Notes under the pieces: generated by a model | The model's database searches: none | The model's input: only the letters and a program-made list of their open reading frames with translations | What the model was told of the DNA's origin: nothing | Position numbers and translations under genes: made by a program | Shown: positions 17,761-26,539 of the stretch, piece by piece | Layout of the letters: every line of letters begins with the position of its first letter | How positions within the stretch are numbered: the first letter of the stretch is position 1 | NCBI RefSeq assembly: GCF_027474825.1 | Contig: NZ_CP107030.1 | Coordinates: 3,478,529 to 3,542,528 of the forward strand | Source: Maribacter halichondriae | Lineage (GTDB): Bacteria > Bacteroidota > Bacteroidia > Flavobacteriales > Flavobacteriaceae | Direction: 5' to 3' | DNA length: 64,000 nt

Positions 17761-20312
17761 GTGATAGCCCACTTCATACACCCAAAGCCAGTTTAGGATG
17801 GCTCTTCAAAATGGCGTGGCGCGATGGTCGGGCGAGTTTGAAACGTCTCTTTTTATTTATGGCCTCCATTATTTTGGGTATCGCTGCGTTGGTCTCTATA
17901 CAGTCTTTTGGTGATAATCTAAAACAAAACTTTACCCAGCAATCTAAATCGTTGATGGGTTCTGATTTTTTAATCGCAGGAAAGCAGCCCCATACGGAAA
18001 AAGTACAGTCCATTATCGATTCTTTAGGCGGTGCGAACGCCACCGAGATTAATTTCCCTTCCATGGTCGCTTTTCCGAAACAGAATGCAACAAAATTGGC
18101 TTTTGTTCGCGGTATTCAAGGGGGCTATCCTTTTTATGGAAGTTTGGTTACAAAACCGCCTTCTGCTGCCATCGAATACCAACAAAAAGGTGGTGCCTTG
18201 GTCGATGCCACGCTAATGCTACAGTTCGATTTAAAAGTTGGGGATTCGATTCAGGTAGGCCTTATCAAAATGCCCATTGCGGGCTCAATAGTTTCAGGTC
18301 CGGGAAGTACTGGGATTTCAACTTCCGTGGCTCCTCCTGTATATATTCCGTATCGTTTCATTGATGAAACAGGATTGGTTCAGACCGGAAGTCGGGTCGA
18401 GTACAAGAGTTATTTTGTGGCAAATCCTGAACCCGATTATACGGCATTGGCAAAAAGAATTGATCCAATTCTTGATGCGGAGAATGCCGATTTGGACACC
18501 CACGAATCTACAGGGCGTCAATTAGGACGTCGATATGATAATTTTGGCAAGTTTTTAAACCTGGTCGCTTTTATAGCGCTGTTATTAGGATGTGTGGGAA
18601 TTGCCAGTTCGGTACATATTTATATTAAGGAAAAGCTGGTTTCCGTGGCCGTATTGAAATGCCTGGGAGCCACCCGTAAACAGTCCTTTTTGATTTATTT
18701 GATTCAAATTGCCGGAATGGGCCTGCTCGGAGGAATTATCGGCACCCTTATCGGACTGTCCCTTCAGCAGTTCTTCCCACTATTGTTGAAAGACTTCCTA
18801 CCGTTGGAAATTGATATCTCGGTGGCGTTGCAACCTTTAATTGTGGGTCCCTTGTTAGGTTTGATAATGTCCGTGCTTTTTGCTTTGTCCCCCTTATTAA
18901 GCACTTGGTACGTTTCTCCTTTACAGGTTTTACGAATTCAAGAGAGTACCTCGCCAAAAGCACGTAGAATGACTTTCGTCGTCATGATGGCGATTCTGGT
19001 CTTTCTAACCGGATTTTCGTTTTGGATATTGAAGAATACCCGTTTTGCCCTGTTTTTCGTTCTGGGGATTCTAGTCGTATTTTCGGTACTGACAGGTATT
19101 GCATTCCTTTTTATGAGGGCGGTTAAAAAGTATTTTCCGAATTCATGGGGATATACATCACGGCAAAGTTTACTCAATCTATATCGCCCGAACAATCAGA
19201 CCTTAGTATTGCTCCTGGCGATAGGTATTGGTAGCTTTTTGATAAGTACACTGTATTTCGCCAAGGATATTTTGGTGGCCAAGACCTCTTTGGAAGCCAG
19301 TGGTAAAACTCCAAATCTTATCTTATTGGATGTACAATCCGATGAAACAAAAGAAGTCGCCGAAAATATCAAAAACAATGACCTAAAAGTGATCGACAAC
19401 TTTCCTATCGTTACCATGCGTATTCAAAGTATAAAGGGAAGGCCGGTGAACGATATCCGTGAAGATACCACCTCGACCATTAACCGATGGATTTTGAACC
19501 ATGAATTCCGTACCACTTATAGGGATTCCTTAGTCGAATCGGAGACTCTGGCAACTGGAGAATGGAATCCTGAATTTACGGAAGGCGATGCGGTACCCAT
19601 CTCGCTATCGGATAATGTTGCCCGTGATGCACAGGTTATCGAGGGAGACACTTTGGTTTTCAATGTACAGGGTGTTTTAATGAAAACCGTTGTGGCGAAT
19701 ACCCGTGCGGTAGATTGGGGCCGTATGCAGATGAACTTTTCTGTGGTTTTTCCTAAAGGAGTTCTTGAAAACGCGCCACAATTTCACGTATTGAGTACCA
19801 ATGCTCCGGATGAAAAATCGTCTGCAAAATTGCAACGTGAACTCGTTAAAAAATTTCCTACGGTATCTATTATCGATGTGCGGCAGTTATTATTTATGGT
19901 CCAAGACATTCTTGACAAAATTTCTTGGGTCATCAATTTTATGGCCTTCTTCAGTATTCTAACCGGAATTATAGTATTGATAGGTTCGGTTCGCACAAGC
20001 AAATACCAACGTGTCAAAGAGAGTGTGCTGCTACGAACCCTCGGGGCCAAGAGTAAGCAAATTTTAAACATTACCGCTTTGGAATATCTTTATCTAGGTT
20101 TTCTAGGCTCTGGTATTGGCATACTGCTTTCCTTCTTTGCAAGCAAACTGTTGGCCGTATTCGTTTATAAAACGGACTTTTCGCCCTCTTGGGTGCCTTT
20201 TTTGGTTGTTCTTCCGGGGATAACTTTGTTGGTTTTGCTTATCGGGTTGAGCAATAGTCGTAGTGTAATTAAAAGTCCGCCTTTGGAGGTGCTGCGAAAA
20301 GAGGGAGTATAG
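17757..20312 (+). CDS. FtsX/MacB-type ABC permease (YbbP-like)
   Basis: An 851-residue inner-membrane permease starting with GTG inside the 4-bp overlap with the ATPase gene. One N-terminal transmembrane helix (about 30-50), a periplasmic domain, three helices with the FtsX signature (about 265-390, containing the coupling-helix sequence VAVLKCLGATRKQ), then about 420-470 and 480-500 helices, a second periplasmic domain, and a last FtsX-type set (about 725-840, LLRTLGAKSKQ). This ten-helix duplicated layout is that of YbbP. Works with the preceding ATPase. Confidence 0.9.
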   Translation: MSDSPLHTPKASLGWLFKMAWRDGRASLKRLFLFMASIILGIAALVSIQSFGDNLKQNFTQQSKSLMGSDFLIAGKQPHTEKVQSIIDSLGGANATEINFPSMVAFPKQNATKLAFVRGIQGGYPFYGSLVTKPPSAAIEYQQKGGALVDATLMLQFDLKVGDSIQVGLIKMPIAGSIVSGPGSTGISTSVAPPVYIPYRFIDETGLVQTGSRVEYKSYFVANPEPDYTALAKRIDPILDAENADLDTHESTGRQLGRRYDNFGKFLNLVAFIALLLGCVGIASSVHIYIKEKLVSVAVLKCLGATRKQSFLIYLIQIAGMGLLGGIIGTLIGLSLQQFFPLLLKDFLPLEIDISVALQPLIVGPLLGLIMSVLFALSPLLSTWYVSPLQVLRIQESTSPKARRMTFVVMMAILVFLTGFSFWILKNTRFALFFVLGILVVFSVLTGIAFLFMRAVKKYFPNSWGYTSRQSLLNLYRPNNQTLVLLLAIGIGSFLISTLYFAKDILVAKTSLEASGKTPNLILLDVQSDETKEVAENIKNNDLKVIDNFPIVTMRIQSIKGRPVNDIREDTTSTINRWILNHEFRTTYRDSLVESETLATGEWNPEFTEGDAVPISLSDNVARDAQVIEGDTLVFNVQGVLMKTVVANTRAVDWGRMQMNFSVVFPKGVLENAPQFHVLSTNAPDEKSSAKLQRELVKKFPTVSIIDVRQLLFMVQDILDKISWVINFMAFFSILTGIIVLIGSVRTSKYQRVKESVLLRTLGAKSKQILNITALEYLYLGFLGSGIGILLSFFASKLLAVFVYKTDFSPSWVPFLVVLPGITLLVLLIGLSNSRSVIKSPPLEVLRKEGV

Positions 20313-20364
20313 CCTATTTGACCAACCGGATGTTTAAATCACTTCTAAATTAAAATAGAAAATT

Positions 20365-21318
20365 ATGAACTACAGAAAAATCCCCAATACCGACCTTGAT
20401 GTTTCTACAGTTGCTTTGGGGACTTGGGCCATGGGAAATGATTTTTGGGGAGACATAGATGACCAGGAATCCATTGACGCGATACAGGCGTCGATTGATG
20501 CGGGAATCAATTTTATCGATACCGCTCCCGCCTATGGCGCAGGCCATGCCGAAAAAGTAGTCGCCAAAGCGATTGAAGGAAAAAGGGACAAAATTATCAT
20601 TGCCACCAAAACGGGAGTTATTCGTACGAAAACAGAGTTTATCAGAGATTTGAGTCCGGCGAACATCCAAAAAGATATGGAGGAATCCTTAAGAAGGTTA
20701 AAAACCGATTTTATCGATTTGTACTACATCCATTGGCCCGATACAAACACTCCGTTGGAAGATTCGGTAAATACGTTGATAAAGCTAAAGGCACAGGGAA
20801 AGTTTCGGCATTTGGCGGTTTCCAATTTCACGACCGAACTTATGGAACAAATTCAAGGTATGACAGATATCGTTTGCCTTCAGCCAAATTACTCCATGGT
20901 AAACCGTAAAATCGAGGAGCAGATTGTACCGTATTGCGAAGAAAACGAATTGGGTCTTGTTACCTATGGCACGCTTGCAGGCAGTCTTTTGACAGGAAAA
21001 CATCGCGAACTGCCCGACTTCGCCGAAAACGACAATCGAGGTCGTTTCTACAATTACTATCGACAGGATATTTGGCCGCAGTTGCAAGGATTACTTTCCC
21101 TTATGGATTCGATCGCAGAAATCCATTCGTGCACGTTGGCACAGGTAGCCATAGCATGGGCCTCCCAACAGAATGGAATTACTTCGGTCTTGGTCGGGGC
21201 GAAGAATGCAAAACAGGCCAACGCCAATGCCCAAGCTTCGGAAGTTGCCTTGAATGATTTTGAACTTCAAGAAATCGATTCTTATCTAAGAAATGAACTG
21301 CGGGAAACTATTTTCTAA
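20365..21318 (+). CDS. Aldo/keto reductase
   Basis: A 317-residue NADPH-dependent oxidoreductase with the complete catalytic tetrad: Asp52 and Tyr58 (FIDTAPAYGAG), Lys82 (ATKTG) and His123 (YYIHWPD). SNFTTELMEQ and the C-terminal SVLVGAKNAKQ nucleotide-binding segment are also present. It is cytosolic, with no leader. It starts 52 bp after the permease stop and may read through from it, but no functional link is apparent. A 14-bp A/T palindrome overlaps its stop (21317-21330) and may end transcription in both directions. Substrate unknown; the closest overall pattern is that of general sugar or aldehyde reductases. Confidence 0.93.
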   Translation: MNYRKIPNTDLDVSTVALGTWAMGNDFWGDIDDQESIDAIQASIDAGINFIDTAPAYGAGHAEKVVAKAIEGKRDKIIIATKTGVIRTKTEFIRDLSPANIQKDMEESLRRLKTDFIDLYYIHWPDTNTPLEDSVNTLIKLKAQGKFRHLAVSNFTTELMEQIQGMTDIVCLQPNYSMVNRKIEEQIVPYCEENELGLVTYGTLAGSLLTGKHRELPDFAENDNRGRFYNYYRQDIWPQLQGLLSLMDSIAEIHSCTLAQVAIAWASQQNGITSVLVGAKNAKQANANAQASEVALNDFELQEIDSYLRNELRETIF

Positions 21319-21329
21319 AAACTAGTTTT

Positions 21330-21512
21330 TCAGACACTTTTCGTATTCCGGATGAGACCTACGCCGGCAAAAAAGAAAATGGCACCTAAAATACCATACA
21401 CCATTAGCATTTTGGTTGTACCCGAATCGTTCGCAAAAAGAATGGCCGTATAGATTAGGCCACCTATGCCCAGTAGGGTCAGTACTGTTCCAAATAGTTT
21501 TTTCAAATCCAT
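21330..21512 (-). CDS. Small two-helix membrane protein
   Basis: A 60-residue protein with two hydrophobic helices (about 8-27, GTVLTLLGIGGLIYTAILFA, and about 33-54, KMLMVYGILGAIFFFAGVGL) joined by a short polar loop, ending in positively charged RNTKSV. The start at ATG 21512 gives a positively charged N-terminus (MDLKK). Composition and topology argue for a real protein despite the small size. No function is known. Convergent with the aldo/keto reductase; divergent from copy C. Confidence 0.7.
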   Translation of the reverse strand: MDLKKLFGTVLTLLGIGGLIYTAILFANDSGTTKMLMVYGILGAIFFFAGVGLIRNTKSV

Positions 21513-21598
21513 GGGGCCAAAAATAGAAAAATTGTTTGAATTGGCGCGCTACACTGCACATTAAGGTTTTTAGTCGATGAAATTTAATCTAAAAACTA

Positions 21599-21633
21599 GG
21601 TTAAAACGCATGTTCTTTCGGTAAAGTGTTTTT
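21599..21633 (+). promoter_or_regulatory. Distal box upstream of small secreted protein copy C
   Basis: GGTTAAAACGCATG followed by TTCTTTCGGTAAAGTGTTTTT, about 145-178 nt before the copy C start. Matches the boxes of copies A, B, D and E in sequence and distance. Confidence 0.5.
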
Positions 21634-21687
21634 AGGGCACGATCCCGTTATCGAGGCTTTTTTACACTTAATCCGAAGTTTTGTCGC

Positions 21688-21740
21688 TTAACGAGTATTT
21701 GGTCTCGTTGAACGAACCAAATCCCCTAAAAACGGGGTCT
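21688..21740 (+). promoter_or_regulatory. Conserved hairpin leader of copy C
   Basis: Positions 21688-21732 are identical to the 45-nt leader blocks of copies B and D, so the same hairpin 1, the same competing stem, and the CCCC/GGGG hairpin are possible. Flanking sequence has diverged: the base before GGGG is C instead of T, and the TA palindrome is replaced by a longer imperfect TA run. The conservation is therefore focused on the hairpin block. Confidence 0.6.
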
Positions 21741-21776
21741 GTGGGTTTTATATATAAATATATATAACAAACAGTC

Positions 21777-22004
21777 ATGAAAACCATCGCAACTTTAATT
21801 TTTGTTCTTTTTATCGGAGTCGCTGCCCAAGCTCAGGATGCCAAAGTTGAGACTATCGAAATGGGAATCGCTACTGAGATTACCGTAAAGGAAGTTAAAA
21901 CAGAAAAGAACACCGAAGTTGCTCGTTTGTACAGAAGGTCTAACAGCCAAGTTAAGAAGGCTTTGTCTTTCACAACAAAAAGAAATGCTTCAAAAATGGC
22001 TTAA
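21777..22004 (+). CDS. Small secreted basic protein, family copy C
   Basis: A 75-residue protein with the same first 21 residues as copies B and D (signal peptide cleaved after residue 19), middle part EMGIATEITVKEVKTEKNTE, and C-terminus VARLYRRSNSQVKKALSF ending in K-M-A. The RRSNSQVKK segment resembles copy E (FRNSRVKK) more than B and D (RRKFSTAKK), so the copies have partly exchanged or retained older variants. Isolated plus-strand gene; convergent with the VOC gene 15 bp downstream. Function unknown. Confidence 0.85.
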   Translation: MKTIATLIFVLFIGVAAQAQDAKVETIEMGIATEITVKEVKTEKNTEVARLYRRSNSQVKKALSFTTKRNASKMA

Positions 22005-22019
22005 TACTTACAATATAAT

Positions 22020-22438
22020 TTACTCTTCCAACCCATAAAACGATTTTTCATCCACTACCAAAGTGGTCAACTCTACAGTGTGACCATCTAAATCTTTAGT
22101 GTAGATGGAATGAAAATAAAAGTGGTCTTGAAAATTATAGATTAGGCCTAACTCCTTATATCTGATTTGAGCCTTGTCAAAATTCTCGTTGGTCACGTTA
22201 AAAGCAAAATGGTCGATTTTTATATTTCTGGAAGTTTGGTCAAGCTTCGGATGTTCTGCATTCGCAGGAAAAAAGCAACGCCCGCTTTACCGGCCAACAT
22301 AAAAATAGGAAAGTCGCCCCATTCGGACAATTGGTAGCGTTTCAGGCCCAAGACTTCGGTATACCATTTGACCGATGCTTCAATGTTCTTTACTCGAATG
22401 GCGACATGATCTAAGCCAGTAATTTCAAAGTGTGACAT
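22020..22438 (-). CDS. VOC/glyoxalase-family protein, frameshifted
   Basis: The first frame gives MSHFEITGLDHVAIRVKNIE and WYTEVLGLKRY, a typical vicinal-oxygen-chelate start with metal-ligand His. It breaks after GKAGVAFF. The other frame continues with IDHFAFNVTNENFDKA and the terminal DGHTVELTTL, the usual second half with metal-ligand residues. Adding one T to the T6 run near 22275-22280 (T on the coding strand) joins both halves into a 139-residue protein, the normal length. It lies 11 bp downstream of the aminopeptidase gene, so probably one transcript. Substrate unknown. Confidence 0.85.
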
Positions 22439-22449
22439 GGTTCTCCTAT

Positions 22450-23796
22450 TTATTTCTTCATTAACTTTTCAAGATCAGACGGTGTGCGCGGCAAGCTTTT
22501 ACTCAATACTTCGCAACCTTCTTCGGTCACTAAAATAACATCTTCCGTAAAGACTGAAATTTGGTCATCGTGATTGTAGTACCAAGGTTCCACCGTAAAG
22601 ATCATACCGGGCTCAAGTTTTGCTTCGGGTAGGTTAGGGTCTCCAGTCGATAATCCTAAATGGTGTCCGAAAAAGAGTCCGACTTGCATATATTTTTTGG
22701 CATCATCGGGAATAATTGTATCCGTCAGTTTTTTGATATCGGCAAAAGTGATTCCGGGTTTGATAAAGTCGATTATCTGGTCGGCGATACCCACTTCCAT
22801 GGTTAAGATTTCTTTTTGCTTATCCGTAAATTTTCCGGAGACGGGGAAAGTTCTCCCCATATCACTAACATACTGATGGTATTCACAACCCACATCAAAA
22901 ATAACTAGATCTCCATTTTCCATGACCCGGTTTCTTCTATTGTAATGGGTAGCCAATATCCGCCAAGGCCATAGCGAATTGGGTCCGGACTTTATAATCG
23001 ACCCAAAGGCAAGGCGATGGGCACCGTTGACTTTGTAATTTCCTTCGAGAACGCCTTCTAAATAGCGCTCATCGATGCCCGCTTTGATAGTTTTTGCGGC
23101 GGTTTTGATTCCCTCGATATTAATGGCCGTTACCTTTCGCATGATATCTATTTCGGCCGGAGATTTTATCATCCGGACTTTGGCCACTGCCTCGTAAATA
23201 TTTTCAAATCGCAGTCCTGAATGCTTTTCTTTCAAAGCATCACAAAGTATTTGGACAGGGGAAGGGGTTGCTATGTAGTCCATTTCAGGAAAAGATAGGG
23301 TTCCCTTTTTTCCGATATCCACAAATATGGTCTTGCCACTTTTGGCCGCGGCATCCATTGCTGCCAAAAAATCTTCTATGTTTTTAAACGACAGACCTGA
23401 ATTTTGTGAGATGTTTGAATCCCTCAGTATAGGCCTCCCGGGAAAGTCGTTCGGCCTTGAACTACTTTCAAAGCGAAGATCGCGTTCTGGAACATATAGA
23501 ATCTCGGATTTTTTAGCGAGATCTAGAACCAAGAGACTATTGGGCAGTTCCAATCCCGTGAAATAATAAAAATTGTCGAGTTGACGAAAAGTCTCACCAT
23601 ACGAAAAACCATCCTTTGCAGGTATGATGATTAATCCTTCCTCGGGAAGCTGTTTTATAAGGTTCTCCCTGCGTATCGAAAGTTCTTCCTTAGAAAATGG
23701 CAGGCTCGTCCAATCAAAATAATATTGCTCAGGAGTCTGGCAAAAGGATACCGAACAAATGAAAAGAACGATTAATCGTAACGTATTTTTGATCAT
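22450..23796 (-). CDS. pepP: Xaa-Pro aminopeptidase (M24B), exported
   Basis: A 448-residue metallopeptidase that removes N-terminal residues before proline. Signal peptide at 1-19 (ending SVSFC-Q), aminopeptidase P N-terminal domain (about 32-165), then the pita-bread catalytic domain with metal ligands Asp301 (IFDVG), Asp312 (SDMGRTF), His378/379 (FGHHLGL), Glu403 (FTVEPW) and Glu418 (FTEDV). The cysteine before the cleavage site could be a lipobox (SVSFC), which would make it a lipoprotein. First gene of a pair with the VOC protein; divergent from copy D. Confidence 0.93.
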   Translation of the reverse strand: MIKNTLRLIVLFICSVSFCQTPEQYYFDWTSLPFSKEELSIRRENLIKQLPEEGLIIIPAKDGFSYGETFRQLDNFYYFTGLELPNSLLVLDLAKKSEILYVPERDLRFESSSRPNDFPGRPILRDSNISQNSGLSFKNIEDFLAAMDAAAKSGKTIFVDIGKKGTLSFPEMDYIATPSPVQILCDALKEKHSGLRFENIYEAVAKVRMIKSPAEIDIMRKVTAINIEGIKTAAKTIKAGIDERYLEGVLEGNYKVNGAHRLAFGSIIKSGPNSLWPWRILATHYNRRNRVMENGDLVIFDVGCEYHQYVSDMGRTFPVSGKFTDKQKEILTMEVGIADQIIDFIKPGITFADIKKLTDTIIPDDAKKYMQVGLFFGHHLGLSTGDPNLPEAKLEPGMIFTVEPWYYNHDDQISVFTEDVILVTEEGCEVLSKSLPRTPSDLEKLMKK

Positions 23797-23877
23797 AAAG
23801 GAAGTTTAGAAGGTTTTGAGATAGGGTAAAATACATAATCCGTGCTATTTGAGCATCGCAATTGCCTAATTATTTCG

Positions 23878-23910
23878 GATTAAAAGCATCTTTTTTCGGT
23901 AAGTTGTTTT
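23878..23910 (+). promoter_or_regulatory. Distal box upstream of small secreted protein copy D
   Basis: GATTAAAAGCATC followed by T6 and CGGTAAGTTGTTTT, about 140-171 nt before the copy D start; same order and distance as in copies B, C and E. Confidence 0.5.
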
Positions 23911-23965
23911 GGCCGCCCCTTACGTTTATCGAGCCTTTTTTGCACTTTATCCGAGTTGCTGTCGG

Positions 23966-24040
23966 TTAACGAGTATTTGGTCTCGTTGAACGAACCAAAT
24001 CCCCTAAAAATGGGGTCTGTGAGTTTTATATATATAAAAC
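23966..24040 (+). promoter_or_regulatory. Conserved hairpin leader of copy D
   Basis: Identical 45-nt block at 23966-24010 able to form the same two hairpins and the competing stem as in copy B. The 18-bp TA palindrome is also present, at 24023-24040, ending 8 bp before the ATG. Confidence 0.6.
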
Positions 24041-24048
24041 AAACAGTC

Positions 24049-24276
24049 ATGAAAACTATCGCAACTTTAATTTTTGTTCTTTTTATCGGAGTCGCTGCCC
24101 AAGCACAGGACAACAGGATTGAGACTATCGAAATGGGAATCGCTACCGAGATTACCGTTAAGGAAGTTAAAACCGAAAAGAACACCGAAGTTGCCCGTTT
24201 GTACAGAAGAAAGTTCTCTACAGCTAAGAAAGCACTTTCTTTTTCTACTAAAAGAAACGCTCCAAAAATGGCTTAA
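24049..24276 (+). CDS. Small secreted basic protein, family copy D
   Basis: A 75-residue protein, closest to copy B (about eight substitutions), with the same signal peptide and the C-terminus VARLYRRKFSTAKKALSF ending in K-M-A. The start is set by the ATG following the conserved leader. The mature protein is about 56 residues; the last 29 are rich in Lys and Arg and likely form an amphipathic helix. Divergent from pepP and convergent with the phospholipase D gene 26 bp downstream. Function unknown. Confidence 0.85.
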   Translation: MKTIATLIFVLFIGVAAQAQDNRIETIEMGIATEITVKEVKTEKNTEVARLYRRKFSTAKKALSFSTKRNAPKMA

Positions 24277-24302
24277 TATTTTATTGCCTCATCGAAAAAA
24301 TA

Positions 24303-25862
24303 CTACAGTATATTTTTAGGAATTACTTTTCGTGACAAGGTTTTAACTCTTTTGGTTCTTGCTACCTCTCCATCAGGGTTCCATTCCAAAGTCGTTTCCC
24401 AGGCATTTTCAGGTTTATATTCTTCCTTCATAGCGCGCAGCACCTGTTGCGCCACTTTCTTGTCAGGAATTATCGCAATACATTCTGTATTAAGGTTTGC
24501 GCTGCGCGGATCTAGATTGAATGTACCGATAACGGCAATTTCTCCATCTACGACCATTGTTTTTGCATGAAGTCCAAAAGTAGGTCGATACTCCAATTCT
24601 TTTTGCAATGCCCCTGTCATAATTTTGACCCGTTCTGCTGCGTCAGGTCTGAACTCATAAATTTTCACTCCGCTTTCCAGTAAGGCCTTGCGGTCTTTTT
24701 GATATCCACTAAAGGCCTCAAGATTATCAGTAGAAGCGAGGCTGTTAGTAAGAATTCGAACATTCACTCCTCGAGCCACTGCTTTTCGAAATAGTTGTCG
24801 GCTCAATTCGGAAGTTACCAAATATGGGCTCTGTATGTCCAAGGAATTTTTGGCATTTTTTACAAGTTCAATCAATGCATCCGTGGAAACACCTCCGCCC
24901 GACAGACCCTCTTCGCCATCATTTTTTCCAGGGATATCTGAAACGAATCGGACATCGTCTACCCACACCAATTTATCGGAAGCTTTGATAGCCGGAAAAG
25001 CCTTTGGCAGGTTCTTAATCTGTTCTCGCACCTGAGGCCAGAAATTTTCGGGATTGCAGGCGTATTCGTGCAATTTGTCAAAACGGTTTGGGTCTGCAAT
25101 GTTATCGGGAACAACTTCCGCAACTTCGGTTACGGGAACCGCCAAATCATTTTCCCAGAATTCTTCAAAAGAAGTATTCATGGTCTGGATTTCCTTTCCT
25201 AAAAGCAACACGTCCCGATCTCTGAAATTATATTCATGGTCGTAGTCGAAATATTCGTCCGCAATATTTCGTCCGCCAGTAATTCCGACTTTTCCGTCAA
25301 CAATAAAGGTCTTATTGTGCATACGTTGATTGGCATTTCGGAAATCGGTTGCAAACTTGGTCACTTTTTCCAAAATATTCTTCCCCAAGTTCACGCCGGG
25401 GTTATAGACCTTGATTTCTATATTCTTATGGGAATCCAAGGTCAAAATATCCTGTACATCGGTATCGACCATGATATCATCGACAATCATTCTGATCTTT
25501 ACACCGCGATCTGCGGCACGCACCAAATAATCACAAGCGATCAAACCCACATTATCCGTGGAAAAGATAAAATATTGAATGTCTATGGTCTTTTCGGCAT
25601 ACTCCGTCAGCCAAGCACGGGTAACCATGGCGCCCCCTCCATCTTCGAGTACATAGACTCCGGTCTGTGATTCCATTTTGTCCTCAATATCCAGTAATGC
25701 ATCGGAAAGGCTGCTAATCGTATCCCTTTGAATGGAAGCGCAGAAATCGGTATGCTGTTCTCCGGCAAGCGGTTTTTTATCCTTTTTACACGAAAATATT
25801 ATCCATGTCAAAAAGATGAAGGCTAACAACTTCTGCCGATGAATTAGAATTGGTTTATGCAT
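24303..25862 (-). CDS. Phospholipase D-family lipoprotein (cardiolipin-synthase-like)
   Basis: A 519-residue protein with a lipobox leader (WIIFSC, Cys25) and two HKD motifs: first in MHNKTFIVDGKVGITGGRN, second in LHAKTMVVDGEIAVIGTFN, each HxKx4D. Two motifs in one chain make a complete active site for phosphatidyl transfer or phosphodiester hydrolysis. The lipid anchor and absence of transmembrane helices distinguish it from inner-membrane cardiolipin synthases; similar proteins in Proteobacteria (ClsC, YmdC) act from the periplasm. Its first 8 bp overlap the end of the DUF1569 gene, so the two are coupled. Exact substrate unknown. Confidence 0.9.
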   Translation of the reverse strand: MHKPILIHRQKLLAFIFLTWIIFSCKKDKKPLAGEQHTDFCASIQRDTISSLSDALLDIEDKMESQTGVYVLEDGGGAMVTRAWLTEYAEKTIDIQYFIFSTDNVGLIACDYLVRAADRGVKIRMIVDDIMVDTDVQDILTLDSHKNIEIKVYNPGVNLGKNILEKVTKFATDFRNANQRMHNKTFIVDGKVGITGGRNIADEYFDYDHEYNFRDRDVLLLGKEIQTMNTSFEEFWENDLAVPVTEVAEVVPDNIADPNRFDKLHEYACNPENFWPQVREQIKNLPKAFPAIKASDKLVWVDDVRFVSDIPGKNDGEEGLSGGGVSTDALIELVKNAKNSLDIQSPYLVTSELSRQLFRKAVARGVNVRILTNSLASTDNLEAFSGYQKDRKALLESGVKIYEFRPDAAERVKIMTGALQKELEYRPTFGLHAKTMVVDGEIAVIGTFNLDPRSANLNTECIAIIPDKKVAQQVLRAMKEEYKPENAWETTLEWNPDGEVARTKRVKTLSRKVIPKNIL

Positions 25863-26289
25863 TGAATTGTGATAAATGATGGTCTAGATGATATATGGTG
25901 ATGGCCATCCAACTTTTTCGGTCGCTTTTTCCAAAGTAGGGGTGGGGTGCGTAGTCGAAATCTTCAGGTAGGTTTAAGAATTCCAGCAGATGACTTTTTA
26001 AAAGCGCTTTGTCATTTTCAAAAGTAGTAGGAGAAGTTCCATCTCCTTCGACTTGCCCCAAACCTTTTGGCGTAGGCACCGGCTTTTTAGCCAAGGCCAA
26101 ATTCTTTACCACACTTGGGTCTATAAGTGTGTAGTTATCGTCTGCTTTTATCATGCCCAGGGACAAACGCAACTGATCCGTACAATGACAGACCATTTGA
26201 TGCACGTTCATTTTGCCAAATTTCGGTTGATGTTCGGGAGTCAGTTGCACAATCCTTCTTAAAAAACCTTCAAGTTGAACCTCGTTCAT
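25855..26289 (-). CDS. DUF1569 (DinB-like) protein
   Basis: A 144-residue four-helix protein with the metal-site pattern of the DinB/DUF1569 group: MNVHQMVCHCTDQLRLSLG, then the C-terminal YHLDHHLSQFN. Helical throughout and without leader, so cytosolic. Related DinB-fold enzymes are thiol transferases or metal-dependent hydrolases; the specific reaction here is unknown. Upstream partner of the phospholipase D gene (8-bp overlap). Confidence 0.85.
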   Translation of the reverse strand: MNEVQLEGFLRRIVQLTPEHQPKFGKMNVHQMVCHCTDQLRLSLGMIKADDNYTLIDPSVVKNLALAKKPVPTPKGLGQVEGDGTSPTTFENDKALLKSHLLEFLNLPEDFDYAPHPYFGKSDRKSWMAITIYHLDHHLSQFNA

Positions 26290-26366
26290 GGATCAAAGAT
26301 AAAGTTCTTGCGCCAAAATTCGATTGAAAATAGGCCTTGGTCATTGAGAAGCCTGTTCTTTTTGCC

Positions 26367-26400
26367 GATTAAATCCACCTTTTTTCGATAAGCTGTTTTT
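26367..26400 (+). promoter_or_regulatory. Distal box upstream of small secreted protein copy E
   Basis: GATTAAATCCACC followed by T6 and CGATAAGCTGTTTTT, about 140-173 nt before copy E. Downstream there is an inverted repeat ATAAACGG (26407-26414) with CCGTTTAT (26432-26439) instead of the 45-nt leader of copies B-D, followed by a TTTATCC that also occurs at the corresponding place in copy B. Confidence 0.5.
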
Positions 26401-26539
26401 CCTTCCATAAACGGTTGTCGAAGATTCATGACCGTTTATCCAGTCTTTTGTAAAATACCTAAAAATAAGAGTTTTCAGCGATTTCAAAGCCTTCTGGGGT
26501 CATGTTCGGGGTTATCTTAGTGTAACCCAATCTAATATA

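Noticed and set aside
13228..26400. The repeated leaders and boxes as a CRISPR-like or tandem repeat array.
   Set aside because: Copies are kilobases apart, not regularly spaced, and each precedes a homologous gene.
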